Shown here one piece after another: positions 35,681 through 47,004 of a stretch of 64,000 nucleotides of DNA. Source of the DNA: Cladorhizidae sp. MBARI D1340-BT2. Taxonomy: Eukaryota > Porifera > Demospongiae > Poecilosclerida > Cladorhizidae. The position numbers and the translations under genes are program-made. A model generated the notes under the pieces. That model saw nothing but the letters and a program-made list of their open reading frames with translations. It did not search any database and was not told where the DNA came from. How positions within the stretch are numbered: position 1 is the first letter of the stretch; the number at the start of each line of letters is the position of its first letter. The stretch is taken from positions 22,786,341 to 22,850,340 of the forward strand of contig JAQNBH010000011.1 of the NCBI GenBank assembly GCA_028752905.1, written 5' to 3'.

Positions 35681-36059
35681 TGTATCAAATTTTTATGTCC
35701 CTCTACTTTTTTTCGGCTTTACACTGACCACCCACCTAACCCACAGCTTTTAAAAGTAGACCATTTGACCGTTTACTAATCATGAGGGAGTAACTGAAGA
35801 ACACTGTTCATGATTCTAGAAACTCTGCCATTCAATATCTCATGTTTTAGTGAATGCATTAATTGAACTAAAACACTTTTGAGTTTGACAAAGGGAAAGG
35901 AAAAAAGCTGCCTTTATAGAGTGATGAGGTAAATGTCATTGTAACTCTAATGATGCAATGTCATGGGGATGCAATGTCATGGGTCAAAAAATAAAATGAT
36001 TTTTTTTGGTCCTGGATGGATAAAAAATGCCAATCTCAATAGGTTGGCTGCTTTGCTAG
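35681..36059. other. Spacer before the piggyBac element
   Basis: No gene or repeat recognised. It contains a small direct repeat (GATGCAATGTCATGGG) at about 35952-35983. Confidence 0.5.
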
Positions 36060-36639
36060 TTAACCGATTATACGCGGTATTAATTAATTCAATTGTACCG
36101 CATGACGCGGAACCTTTTTCATGTGACCTTAGGGTGTGGCGAGTACCAAACAAAACGTGCTAGATCTTTGTCTTGAAGGCTTTTCAGCCTTAGCGGTATA
36201 TTGCCTGAAGAGAAAGCGTGTCCTTGGCTACCCGATTACAAAAGAAGTTAGTCTTGCCAGCTTTTGTGCCCGCTGTGGATAACAAATTTCGAGGACCAAA
36301 GAGTATAATCGAGCGTTCAGCTAAAGATCGGAGTTCTTTGATTCTTCAGAAACCTTCGATGGCGTGTCCAGTTACACTTGCCTGAGCCTTGGAAGCTCCT
36401 GGACAGAAGATGACCCCACGCGCTAGCAATGGACAAAGAAAGGTAAGATATAAATAATTTTAATATTTGGAACGCGTAGCTGCTAGCTTAGCTAAGTTGA
36501 ACTCGAGGTATGATACTGAATATTGTACGTGCATCCATAGGTTCTTTGCCGGTCAAGTCCCAATACAATGTCCTGCTAACCTACCATCATCCCCATGGGT
36601 GGGCATGAAAAGGAGAGAGCAGTGGAGCTGAATCAAGAA

Positions 36640-39449
36640 ACCCTAACCCCCTGAACCATGAAGCAACTTGAATTTGCCACTTTCTCACAGGTATTACATA
36701 TCATTTTATATGAATACAATGTAGTACATTGGTACATAGGAGAGAGAAGGTTATATTCCAATAACAGGACTATAATTTGTTTTTGTGCCACAATAGATCG
36801 TGGGTGCTCGCGATTCCAGCGTGGCATAGCCATATGCCACATTCCTGGCAGTATCACTGGCTGTCAGATCGCTTCTGTTGCTGGTAGTATAAGTGCAACG
36901 TCCTCGACTGCACTTCCCAGATGTTGCAGGGGTCTTTATTGGGAAGTGGAGGAAAGGAAGCCTCTTGATAATGGAGCTGCACCCAGCTCTGCGTCAGCTA
37001 CAATAACTTCCTATTATCTCCTTGGCCAGCTGAATCCTAACTTCTTGATCGTAAGTTCACTTCCGCTTCCTGACCATCCTTTGTGCAGAATGAAGGTGTT
37101 TGTGATAGCCACATTGATCAGAAAGTAAAATATGTATTTGTAGAATTTCTGCTTTTCACCTGACACCTATAATATCCTTTGATCTGATCACCTTTGTCCA
37201 CGCCTCCCATGTATTTATTGTAGGCTAGGGGGCAGCTTATTTCCTCTGCTGCCAATGCTCTTATACCTAATCACTGAGGTGACACTCTTGGGGTCGCTGT
37301 TGATACATAAGCATGACGATCTTTCTTTTTGTGTGCTCTATAGCTCCATCTGTGTGTTCTATAGCTCCATCTGTGTGCTCTATAGCTCCATCTGTGTGCT
37401 CTATAGCACCATCTGTGTGCTCTATAGCTATATCTGTGTGCTCTATAGCTCCATCTGTGTGTTCTATAGCTCCATCCGTGTGTTCTATAGCTCCATCCGT
37501 GTGCTCTATAGCTCCATCTGTGTGTTCTACAGCTCCATCTGTGTGTTCTATAGCTCCACCTTTGTCCACGCCTCCCATGTATTTATTGTAGGACTGTATA
37601 GCTAGGGGGCAGCTTATTTCCTCTCTGCTGCCAATGCTCTTATGCCTAATCACTGAGGTGACACTCTTGGGGTCGCTGTTGATACATAAGCATGACGATC
37701 TTTCGGTCCTGCCATGCATTTGCACACACTTTTCCACATTGCGTGGTTAGTGACTGGCCCCTAAAAATGTTTAGAAGTTCATATAATGTGTATCTCATAG
37801 TTGGGGTAAATAACATGCATGACCTGATATACAACCCCAAAATGTTTGTGGCATAACACTAACTTGTGTTTATCTAGTGCAATTTTACCTTTTCTTGAAT
37901 TTGGCTTTCTTCAGCTCCTCGGGGAAACCACGCCTGTCTTTCCTGGCTGTCCCACATCCATAAATCCCTCTCCTCTCCAAATCAACCAACAGACTATGCG
38001 AGGTAAAAAAGCTGTCAAAGTACATGTGGTGCCACTTGCCCTGTAGGTCCTCAGTTAGCCACTCTTGCCCCCAAGTGGTGCTCAACTGCACCTTTCTTTT
38101 CCCCCGTGTAAATCTCGAACTGTGTGAAAAAACCGTTTCGGCTATCAGCCCGAACCCACACCTTGATTCCTCTTTTGATGGGTTTCATTGGCATGTATTG
38201 CTTCAGTGATGAATGACCTTGAAAGTTTATCATAGCCTCATCGATTGCAATCTCGCAGTTAGGCCTGTATATTGATGAAAATTTGTGTTGAAAATGGCTG
38301 AGAAGAGGTCGGATTTTACCCAGCCTGTCATAATTTTCACTGCCCCTTGGGGAAAGTGTACAATTGTCTACAAAATGTAGAAACCTTGTAATTGTCCTGT
38401 ACCTATCCCTGGATATTCTTTGGGATATCGGTTTATAATTGTGGATGGGATCCCTCTTCCAATAGTCGTCTGTGGATGGCTGGTGATTAATTCCCATAAG
38501 AATGCTGAAGCCTATGAATGCTCGTATATCATCCTCTGTAATTTCTTTCCAAGAAACATAGGCTTCAGCACCCATGACTTCTTCAGCATACTTATTTGTT
38601 TGATCCACTATCTCTTCCACTATGTTAGGTGTTTAAAAAAAGTTCAAATACCTCCAGTGGTGATTCCTGTATAGGAACTGTAGGTCCTACGGAATATGTG
38701 AATGGATGAATTGTAGGGGTCACTAGGTTTGGTGACCAAACTGGAGGCAATGTCTGTGTGGAAGAGACAGTGGATGGCAAGGCTGAGGAGGTGGCAGTGG
38801 AAGGAATGAAAGAGGGTGATGGTTGGATTTGTTGTTGAGTTGGTATAATGTTGAGTTGGGGCTGGGGTGTGTAAGTAGGTGTGGTTGATACTGATGTTGG
38901 TTGAGGCATGGGTGTGGTTGATTCTGATGTAGGTAGAGGTGGAAGTCATTGTGGTCAATACCGATGTGGTTTGAGGCTGGGGTGTGGTTGATACTGATGT
39001 GGTTTGAGGCTGGGGTGTGGTCGATACTGAAGTAGATATGGAAGTGCATGTTGTCGATAGCGATGGTGGTAAAAGGTGGCAGGTAGCAGTAGTGTTTACA
39101 GAGTCTGATGTGAAAGCAACCACGGAGTCTTTTACTGAGATGGGTGTGATAAAAGCGGCATTCATTTGGGTCGATGGGTTGGGTAAAGGTGTCTTGTGTA
39201 ATGCGGCAGGTATCGCGAAGGAATGAGCATCTTCCTCTTCCATGTCTAAATATATATATTATATATACATGTATATATAATTATTTTATATATATTTTTT
39301 ATTATATTATTCAACATTTGTTCACTAAAATTTCCTTACCTTCCTGCAGATTCCTCATCACTTCCATCTGCAAATGGCTCATCCAAGTCCCCATCTCCAT
39401 CCAATGCCTTGAGGACCTCCTCCAAAGACAAACATTCTCTTTTTGCCAT
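36640..39449 (-). pseudogene. piggyBac transposase, two or more exons, broken
   Basis: Exon 1 (39449-39340) starts MAKRECLSLEEVLKALDGDG and is acidic; it ends at a GGTAAGG donor. A Pro/Thr/Ser-rich segment follows (about 39245-38640, after a TTTAG acceptor). The core then begins VDQTNKYAEEV (about 38610). The first catalytic Asp is in EIAIDEAMINFQGHSS (about 38240), the second in HMYFDSFFTSHSLL (about 38025), and the third region is SYNKYMGGVDKG (about 37560-37600). The C-terminal part (about 37180-36640) is poorly preserved. Frame changes occur near 38630 and 38050. The enzyme would cut at TTAA-flanked inverted repeats. Confidence 0.75.
37191..37704 (-). repeat. Direct duplication flanking a 21-bp repeat inside the transposase
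   Basis: 37191-37325 and 37559-37704 are near-identical copies of transposase sequence. Between them (37331-37558) lie about eleven copies of a 21-bp unit (GTGTGCTCTATAGCTCCATC plus one base) that read on the minus strand as the heptapeptide EHTDGAI. The duplication puts a second copy of the third catalytic region downstream and disrupts the gene, although the repeat itself keeps the frame open. Confidence 0.85.
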
Positions 39450-39642
39450 TATAGTTATCCTATTTTTAATATGTATAAGTCGTAATTGTTTTCAAGTTTT
39501 CTAAAAAAATGTTATAGTAAGTCCTATATAATAAAGGCACTATCATGAACTTACAGTGTTATAGAGCAGTATCGCAGCAATGGATCCTTCGTAAAGAGTA
39601 AGACAGCTAGCCGATCGCGCGAATAAAAAGGCTGCTTGGTAT

Positions 39643-39702
39643 GACGCCAATTGGCGTCTACCACCGTTCAGAGCACGCACGGGCGTGACGCCAATTGGCG
39701 TC
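39643..39702. promoter_or_regulatory. Paired subterminal palindromes of the piggyBac element
   Basis: The 16-bp palindrome GACGCCAATTGGCGTC occurs twice, at 39643-39658 and 39687-39702, about 20-60 bp inside the right terminus. Subterminal repeats in piggyBac elements are typical transposase-binding sites; that role here is inferred. Confidence 0.6.
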
Positions 39703-39722
39703 TATCGCCGTTAATCGGTTAA

Positions 39723-40273
39723 ACTGCGTTAGTCGACTACTATAATCGCCTCAATTGAACTTTACGTAATTGCGGAGGGCCGCCCGCTCCTTGCTAAATT
39801 ATTAGTTGGATCTCGAGCATTGGAGCTAAACTTAGCTTTGCGCATCATGTTTTTTTGGTGCGGTGATCGGCACCTGCTTGTTCTAGAGCAGACGTTTCTT
39901 ACGTTGACTTGCCATTCTAAGCTTCTTACTTGCTTTTGCAGCGCCGACTATTCCAGCTCACAAATTCTTTCTCTTTTCCAATCTTGCTCACCTCGCCGAA
40001 CCCTGAACTCTAAACTGTTTGCAAGCTCTGCGCAGTTCTAGTTGCTGAACTCCACCTTCTTGATCTCACAACTCCACCCTCCAAATTTACCAACAAGCTC
40101 CTCCCTGAAGAATTTCATTATTAGCAATTATTCTGAACCCTAGACCTTATCAAGTTCATGGTGATATATATGAGTGATGGAGACTTTGATGGTTACCTTG
40201 AAGGAAAGTTATTTACTACAGCAAGAGCAATAAAATACAATATAAATAACCAATAAATATTCTTTTTATTATA
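39723..40273. other. Spacer between two piggyBac loci
   Basis: No gene recognised. It could be the 5' region of the following piggyBac fragment, whose terminus I could not locate. Confidence 0.4.
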
Positions 40274-41655
40274 GATGTTGGAGATGAAGGTGCTGATAAT
40301 GAATGTGAAGAGGGCGAGGTTCCAGGTGAAGAGGGCGGCGAGGTTCCAGGTGAAGAGGGCGGTGAGGTTCCAGGTGAAGAGGGTGAGGTTCCAGGTGAAG
40401 AGGGGGTGAGGTTCCAGGTGAAGAGGGTGAGTTCCAGGTGAAGAGGGTGAGGTTCCAGGTGAAGAGGGTGAGGTTCCAGGTGAAGAGGGTGAGGTTCCAG
40501 ATGAAGAGGGCGAGATACGAGATGAAGAGTGCGAGGTTCAAGGTGGGGGGCATGAGGTTGAATGTGATGGGTGGGATGATGTTAGTTTGCATAGTGAGGA
40601 TGGAGCGGGAGGTGGTTATGACATAGACGAGGAAGAAGGCGATGCAAGTGGCATGGTGGTATCTTCTGTTCTTCTGTTGGTGGGCCTAATAAGGTGTGGT
40701 CGAGCCTCTGGATACTTTCGAACAATTATTCACGTCAATATCATCAAGGATATCTGGTGTGAAACGAACCGGTATGGGAAACAGTACTTGGCAAGTCACC
40801 AGCAGCACCTTGATGAACACCCACAAGCAAGAGAGCATGACTTCATCCGCCACCTGTTCACGCTGGAAGAAATGTATAGGTAAATGACATAAGGCCAGTA
40901 AGCTTACAATAAAATATTAATTAGCAATTGTTACACACCTCTAACCTTGTCACTCTCACACACCTCAATATTTGCATAAATACATGATGGTGCAAATATT
41001 AACCCACAAAGCTTTCATCTTATATCAAACCTGTGCAACCTCAGATTACATGCAAAACACACATTACAGGCAGCATTTATTTTTTGCCACCAATGACAGG
41101 ACACACAGTTATACTTTACTATACAGATTCATCGCAATGGTGATTCTAATGTCTAATGGGAGTGCTGGATTATCCCACTCCCCAGAGCTACTGGAGCAGA
41201 AGTTGCCCATTACATATCCCTACATTCTCCACCATAATGTCAGGAGATAGGTTTTTGTTGTTGCTCAATTTTTTACACTTGACCAACAATGAGAATCAAG
41301 TAGGACGAGGTCAACCAGGACATGATCAGCTATTCAAGATCCGGACATATATGACAGCACTGGTGTAAAGGTTTCAGGCATCTTACACGTTGCATCGGGA
41401 AATTGCATGACTGGTTTCAAAGGGCGTTTATCCTTCCTTCAATACATGCCCCCAAAACCCACAAAAGTGGGCATTGGTACTGGCCAACTCAAAGACAGCA
41501 TATACATGGAATTGGTCACTATATGCAGGAAGGGAGGACTATACCTCCAAATATTCATTGGCCACACGCGTTGTGTTACATCTAGTAACAAAATTACATA
41601 ACTTTGGACATCACCTCCAGGATTTCATCCAGAAGTTCTTGCAAGAGGGGGCATA
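40274..41655 (+). pseudogene. Second piggyBac transposase, 5' two-thirds, broken
   Basis: An acidic N-terminus begins with a repeat of GEEGEVP heptads (about 40300-40500) that loses frame in a G-run near 40405. Next comes ETNRYGKQYLASHQQHLDEH (about 40757-40820) and a FTLEEMYR end at a possible GTAAAT donor (about 40878). A core portion (about 41125-41365) has YILHHN, RDRFLLLLNFLHLTNN and FKIRTYM. Further on, NSKTAYTWNWSLYAG (about 41490) matches the segment after the first catalytic Asp. The sequence stops being recognisable at about 41655, before the second catalytic Asp. Several frame changes are needed. Confidence 0.65.
40298..40520 (+). repeat. 21-bp in-frame minisatellite (GEEGEVP heptads)
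   Basis: About nine units of GAAGAGGGTGAGGTTCCAGG plus one base, some with an extra GGC codon. The first four stay in frame with the transposase start; a five-G run then shifts the frame. Confidence 0.85.
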
Positions 41656-42130
41656 ATGGTGTGTTCCAAAATTTAGGGGGGACAACATGTACTGTAAGCA
41701 TGTGAAGTGTGGCCGTAGCTAGTGGGGTCTCCCCCGGGAAATTTTGAAAAAATTGATTCTCTGAGACGCATTCTGGTGCATTCTCAGCACAATATTCAAT
41801 GTTTTAGTCATCATAAGTACTGCATATGATGGATAGATTCCTCCTCACCAAAAGCCCATAATCAGCATGATTGTGCAGCTAATTCAGCTAAGTATTGTCT
41901 CAGAAAGTGTATTTACAGAGTACATAATGTATTACATTAATAGTTTTGTAGCTAGATGCAATTGTGTCATAATCTAGAACGTTCTGTTCATGTGCTATTA
42001 TTCTGTGGTTGTACTCTTTGATACTAAAATATTTTTCATGGGTATAAAGATAGCCAAGTTACTTTAGCTAAAGTGGGGGTACCTAAAAACCTGAATGCCT
42101 GTGGTTCTGCATAAATATCCAGATTGCTAA
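41656..42130. other. Non-coding spacer
   Basis: AT-rich sequence with no gene recognised. A GGGGTCTCCCCCGGGAAATTTTGA-like dispersed-repeat word occurs near 41725. Confidence 0.45.
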
Positions 42131-42515
42131 GTGTTAACGATTTCAAATAAGTACCTGAGGCTAGAGAAAGCTATACTCTACGCAATGAGTGTTTTCATTA
42201 GGCACAAAAATGTAGGTACGTGGTCAAGCATGCAAAAGGAAAAAATTATCGATCACTACGGTGCATATGATGCAGAGCTGCCTGCGGAGACTGTGCAGAG
42301 TGATGAATATATACCAAGGAAGCTCTGATATCCACTGAACTCAGAACAGAGTGGAAAACATTTCGTAGCTACCTATCCAAGCAGCCGAAAGGAACTTTGT
42401 ACTCAGAGCAAACCAAACTCAGTAGTGAGGAAATGCTGAGAACAATCTTCCCCAACATCAGCACTCTGGCAAACATCTGTCTCACTATTCCTGTTAGCAC
42501 TGCCACTAGTGTCTT
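42131..42515 (+). pseudogene. hAT transposase C-terminal fragment
   Basis: The frame starting at 42131 includes KIIDHYGAYDAELPAETVQS and ends at a stop near 42328. After a shift the next frame reads ELRTEWKTFRSYLSKQPKGT, then LANICLTIPVSTATSVFSH. The last piece matches the hAT dimerisation domain near the C-terminus (LA.iclsiPvStA..ERsFS), with the ERSF part replaced. The catalytic part is missing upstream. The last codons merge into the first unit of the satellite that follows. Confidence 0.65.
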
Positions 42516-44006
42516 CTCTCATTTATATATATATTGAGCAAGTTATGATGGCGTGCCACTAGTGTCCTCTCTCATTATATATATAGAGCAAGTTATGATG
42601 GCGTGCCACTAGTGTCTTCTCTCATTATATATATATATAGAGCAAGTTATGATGGCGTGCCACTAGTGTCCTCTCTCATTATATATATATAGAGCAAGTT
42701 ATGATGGCGTGCCACTAGTATCCTCTCTCATTATATATATAGAGAGCAAGTTATGATGGCGTGCCACTAGTGTCCTCTCTCATTATATATATATATATTG
42801 AGCAAGTTAGTTATGATGGCGTGCCACTAGTGTCCTCTCTCATTATATATATATATAGAGCAAGTTATGATGGTGTGCCACTAGTGTCCTCTCTCATTAT
42901 ATATATATATAGAGCAAGTTATGATGGCGTGCCACTAGTGTCCGCTCTCATTATATATATATATAGAGCAAGTTATGATGGCGTGCCACTAGTGTCCTCT
43001 CTCATTATATATATATATATAGAGCAAGTTATGATGGCATGCCACTAGTGTCCTCTCTCGTTATATATATAGAGAGAGCAAGTTATGATGGCGTGCCACT
43101 AGTGTCCTCTCTCATTATATATAGAGAGAAAGTTATGATGGTGTGCCACTAGTGTCCTCTCTCATTGTATATATAGAGAGAGCAAGTTATGATGGCGTGC
43201 CACTAGTGTCCTCTCTCATTATATATATATATATATATTGAGTCAGTTATGATGGCGTGCCACTAGTGTCTTCTCTCATTATATATATGTATAGAGCAAG
43301 TTATGATGGCGTGCCACAAGTGTCCTCTCTCATTATATATATATATATTGAGCAAGTTATGATGGCATGCCACTAGTGTCCTCTCTCATTATATATATAT
43401 ATAGAGCAAGTTATGACGGCGTGCCACTAGTGTCCTCTCTCATTATATATATATATATATATAGAGCAAGTTATGATGGCGTGCCACTAGTGTCCTCTCT
43501 CATTATATATATATATATTGAGCAAGTTATGATGGCATGCCACTAGTGTCCTCTCTCATTATATATATATATAGAGCAAGTTATGACGGCGTGCCACTAG
43601 TGTCCTCTCTCATTATATATATATATATATATAGAGCAAGTTATGATGGCATGCCACTAGTGTCCTCTCTCATTATATATATAGAGAGAGCAAGTTATGA
43701 TGGTGTGCCACTAGTGTCTTCTCTCATTATATATATATAGAGAGCAAGTTATGATGGCGTGCCACTAGTGTCCACTCTCATTATATATATATATAGAGCA
43801 AGTTATGATGGCATGCCACTAGTGTCCTCTCTCATTATATAGAGAGCAAGTTATGATGGCGTGCCACTAGTGTCTTCTCTCATTATATATATATATATAG
43901 AGAGAGCAAGTTATGATGGCGTGCCACTAGTGTCCTCTCTCATTATATATATATAGAGAGCAAGTTATTATGGCGTGCCATTAGTGTCTTCTCTCATTAT
44001 ATATAT
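42508..44006 (+). repeat. 54-bp (TA)n satellite, left block
   Basis: About 27 tandem units share GCAAGTTATGATGGCG, TGCCACTAGTGTCCTCTCTC, then ATTATA..TATA of variable length ending in GAG. Unit length varies between about 45 and 65 bp because the (TA)n tract varies. The array was later split by the 44007-50038 transposon. Confidence 0.9.
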
Positions 44007-44041
44007 GTGACAGGATTTGGGAAAAGGGACCTTATCGCGCA
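44007..44041 (+). repeat. Left terminal inverted repeat of the 6-kb element
   Basis: 35 bases identical to the reverse complement of 50004-50038. It begins GTGACAGGATTT and ends in a GCGCA word. Confidence 0.9.
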
Positions 44042-44609
44042 AAAATAAATATATGAGTTAGCTATACCATGTTGAAGCCCGATTTATAAGGTTCAAAATA
44101 AGCCTTGTATCAAGTCTAGAGCTGCTCTGACACCGAAGATATGAGCGAGAGCTTCAGGTTTAAGTATTGGCTAAAACCGTGACTATTTCAATAACTGGGC
44201 GTTGTAGTGGACGACGAAAGCTAAAATGTTTACTCCGTAAATTACCGTGTTACGAACGGGTGGGGCTACTTTTGCTGGGAAAGAAACGATGTAAATAGCT
44301 ATAGCTGTTGTCTGACAAAGTGAAACTATGGAACGCTGGCTATCTAAAACTATAGAACGCTGGCTAACTAACTAAGACTGTGGACTTCGAAGCAGACGCT
44401 GTCGAAAGTGGGGCGGTACTTTCGGGAAAGAAGTGATCGAAGACTGTGAATTTCTAGTCATTCGCTTAAAGATTCATCCAAAACAGTCTGGATTTGTACT
44501 GGGAGTAAGCGCTAGCCAGGTCTAGCACTAGGCATAAATAAGTAGAGTATGTACAGGCTAGCATTAATAATTATTAGCATACATTAAAAAAGGACAAATT
44601 TGCAATGTA

Positions 44610-46987
44610 CAGTAGCGGCCAAAAAAAACTTTACATACCGTTGCGTTGGGTAAACGTTCAACGCAGAAACGTTTCTTAAGAAACGCTCAAGCAACGCTCA
44701 AGGAACGCACAGATAACGCTCAAGCAACGTATTGCGAACGCAACGCACGATCCGTTATTTAATTACCCGAAACGCGCAATCAACATTCGGTATCCTACAC
44801 CAAGTGTTCGATAGAGCGCGTAAAGTCAAGTCAGTCGGCCTACTGTTGATTACTGTTCTGTTTTGTTGCAGCTTCTACTTTTGATTTGTCCTGGGAATGG
44901 CTCACAGAAGAACTCTCGCTGCCACCTTCCTCTGAGCAGTAAGTATAACACTAGGTAGAACTCCAATGGCTAGCGCCTATCTGTGGTAGTTACCCAGCCT
45001 TTACTTCAGTCTAGTTGTTAGTGTTACATACAGTATTTAAAACGAAACCCCCCAAAATAAAAGCTAGAACAGTGGATCCAGTAATGATAATTATACTGAC
45101 TATCGTTTGGTCTTCTGGCAGAATGAAAGTTCTGGGTGGCTGTACCAAGCAGCAATGTTTTAGGGTGCTCCTCAATGGGAGTGGGAGGCCAAGGCAGTGA
45201 GGGTGATATATAATGGCAAGATTTCAGCTATTGTTAAGTTTTAAATCAAATTCTTTATATCAAGTTCAGGTGTGATTTAATATTTTGAAATGCAGTTACC
45301 AGGCAGCCATGGAGGAAGAATTCAAGCCTGTCATGGAAGACGAGGATTACAGTTCTTCACTCTACATCTGTGGTGGCGGGGTCAGGACTGGACTTGTTCA
45401 ATAACTATATAGTTGTTTTTGAAATTATCATTATTTTATATCTTCTTATTGATAATTTAATAAGAAAATTTAACATCTCTAACTACCCAAACACACGAAA
45501 GTTTTGCCAACTTGATATCACAAGTGATTTCCAAATAAACCTCCCCATGGCAGGTGTCTGTTCTACTTCTGACATCTACAGTTAATCAAAATTGTGTTAT
45601 GCTGTCCACCAATTCAGCTTTGGACTTGGGCTTCACCTCTCCTGATGTACTCTTTCAAACTCGTGTCACAGGTCTTCAATGGGGTTGGCATCTTGAAACT
45701 CAGGAGGCATCCTCCATCAATTTATATCGAACTCTTTAGCCAGCCTGGATGTACGTTTGGGGTCAGTGTCCTGCATGAAGCGGTGATGGGAGCAAACATC
45801 CTTTACAAAGGGTAACAAGGGTCTAGTGAAGAATTTGAACAAAAAGTGGGGCTCTCATAATACTGGCCCACACATTTACCTTCACCAAATGTTTCACGCT
45901 ATAATAAAATAAACAGGTTTAAAACAAGAGTATAAATCTACACCTTATTACACACACAACCATAATACAACATGAATCATATCTTAGCTTGTTCTTTCGT
46001 GTCTGCCTTATACAACAAAAAAAAGCCTATATATGTGTTTCCAATTGAACTGTGCACTCGTCTGTCCTCTTCAAGGTTCTGTATCTCGCTCAAATCTCTT
46101 GACCTAGGACAGGGATAAATGATACTGCTATTGATCATGTTATTACATTAGTCACTATACCAATTCACCAGTGTTCTATATCAATATCTTGCCCTAGACT
46201 TATGCCATAACATCTACAAAGTCCCTAAACTATATATATATATATATTTTTTTAAATCCAATGGCTTATCCCCATCAGCACATTGGCTCTAACCAAAATA
46301 CCATCAAGACCCAGGCCTAGATTATCATTAGCCACTAACAACCAACATAGCTTCAGTGTGACACAGAAAGCTTCTACACTAGATATTAACTTTCACATAG
46401 TTCCATCCCAAAACTAGTTCAACACAAGCGTCTCTTATCAGTTGGCATTACCTCTGCCTCAAAATATCAACATAAGCAATGTCCTGCAAAGCAAGACTGG
46501 GTTCCCTTCGCTGTGAAGGAGAACTGCAGTTGGTATGCTGTCTTCTCATCATCTTCCAGCATCTTTTCCACCACCGCTCCACGGCTGTAAGGCGATACCT
46601 GTCTCGCAGTGCTTGACAAAACTGGATGCATTGCCTTGTTGCTGTCAGGCTCTCCTTCAAAATACAGACGATAGCTGCAGCCTTGAATCCTCTAGATCCT
46701 AAAGAATACAATTCTGTTTCTTCTAATAGAATAAGGCATCTTGATTCTGAAAAAGAATAAACGCTAGAGCAATGACAGTTAGCCTTCGTCGATCTGGTAT
46801 GCGCTAGAGAAATTCAATTTTACAACGCTCAATTAACGATCCCTGCCTAACGTTTTTGGCCAACGTTTAGCGAACGTATGGCGAACGTTCGGCGAACGTT
46901 TGTCTAACGGTACAGCAACGCTGCGACTCAAACGTACCACAAACGTCCAACGCAAACGGTACGTAAAGTTTTCTTTTACCTCTACTG
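44610..46987 (-). mobile_element. Nested Tc1/mariner element, 2.4 kb
   Basis: Flanked by TA (44608-44609 and 46988-46989). The inverted repeats begin CAGTAGCGGCCAAAAAAAAC on the left and CAGTAGAGGTAAAAGAAAAC on the right complement, then share CTTTAC.TACCGTT.GCGTTGG. Subterminal regions (to about 44760 and from about 46820) are rich in AACGTT/CGAACG and CAACGCTCA-type words. A decayed Tc1-like transposase lies on the minus strand. It inserted about 17 bp beyond the stop codon of the host element's gene, so that gene was not cut. Confidence 0.8.
45620..46711 (-). pseudogene. Tc1/mariner transposase remnant
   Basis: The N-terminal HTH region (46711-46480) reads GSRGFKAAAIVCILKESLTA and then a TRQCIQ..RYRLT segment, as in the paired-like domain of Tc1 transposases. 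The catalytic part (45810-45620) has HRFMQDTDPKRTSRLAKEFD and, beyond a stop, PPEFQDANPIEDL, matching the second Asp (QDNDPKHTS) and the final acidic block (SPDLNPIENLWHE). Between them (about 46450-45830) little can be aligned. Multiple stops mean it is dead. The enzyme family cuts and pastes at TA. Confidence 0.65.
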
Positions 46988-47004
46988 TAGCTTCCTACTG
47001 TTAG

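Larger units (their letters stand above)
36060..39722 (-). mobile_element. piggyBac element, full length, inactive
   Basis: TTAA lies at both ends (36060-36063 and 39719-39722), each followed inward by the same inverted repeat TTAACCGATTA. At 3.66 kb it has the size of an autonomous piggyBac element. It contains one minus-strand transposase gene with an intron and several disruptions. Near the right end are two copies of a 16-bp palindrome. The transposase reading frame is broken by a T-run frameshift near 38630, stops near 38050, and a duplication with a 21-bp repeat at 37191-37704. Confidence 0.8.

Noticed and set aside
42508..44006. Coding frame across the 54-bp satellite (ASYDGVPLVSSLIIYI repeats)
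   Set aside because: It follows from unit length and the TA tract; the frame breaks wherever the tract length changes.
44000..44006. A defined target-site duplication (ATATAT) for the 6-kb transposon
   Set aside because: The flanking satellite contains TA tracts everywhere, so a duplication cannot be told from the satellite itself.
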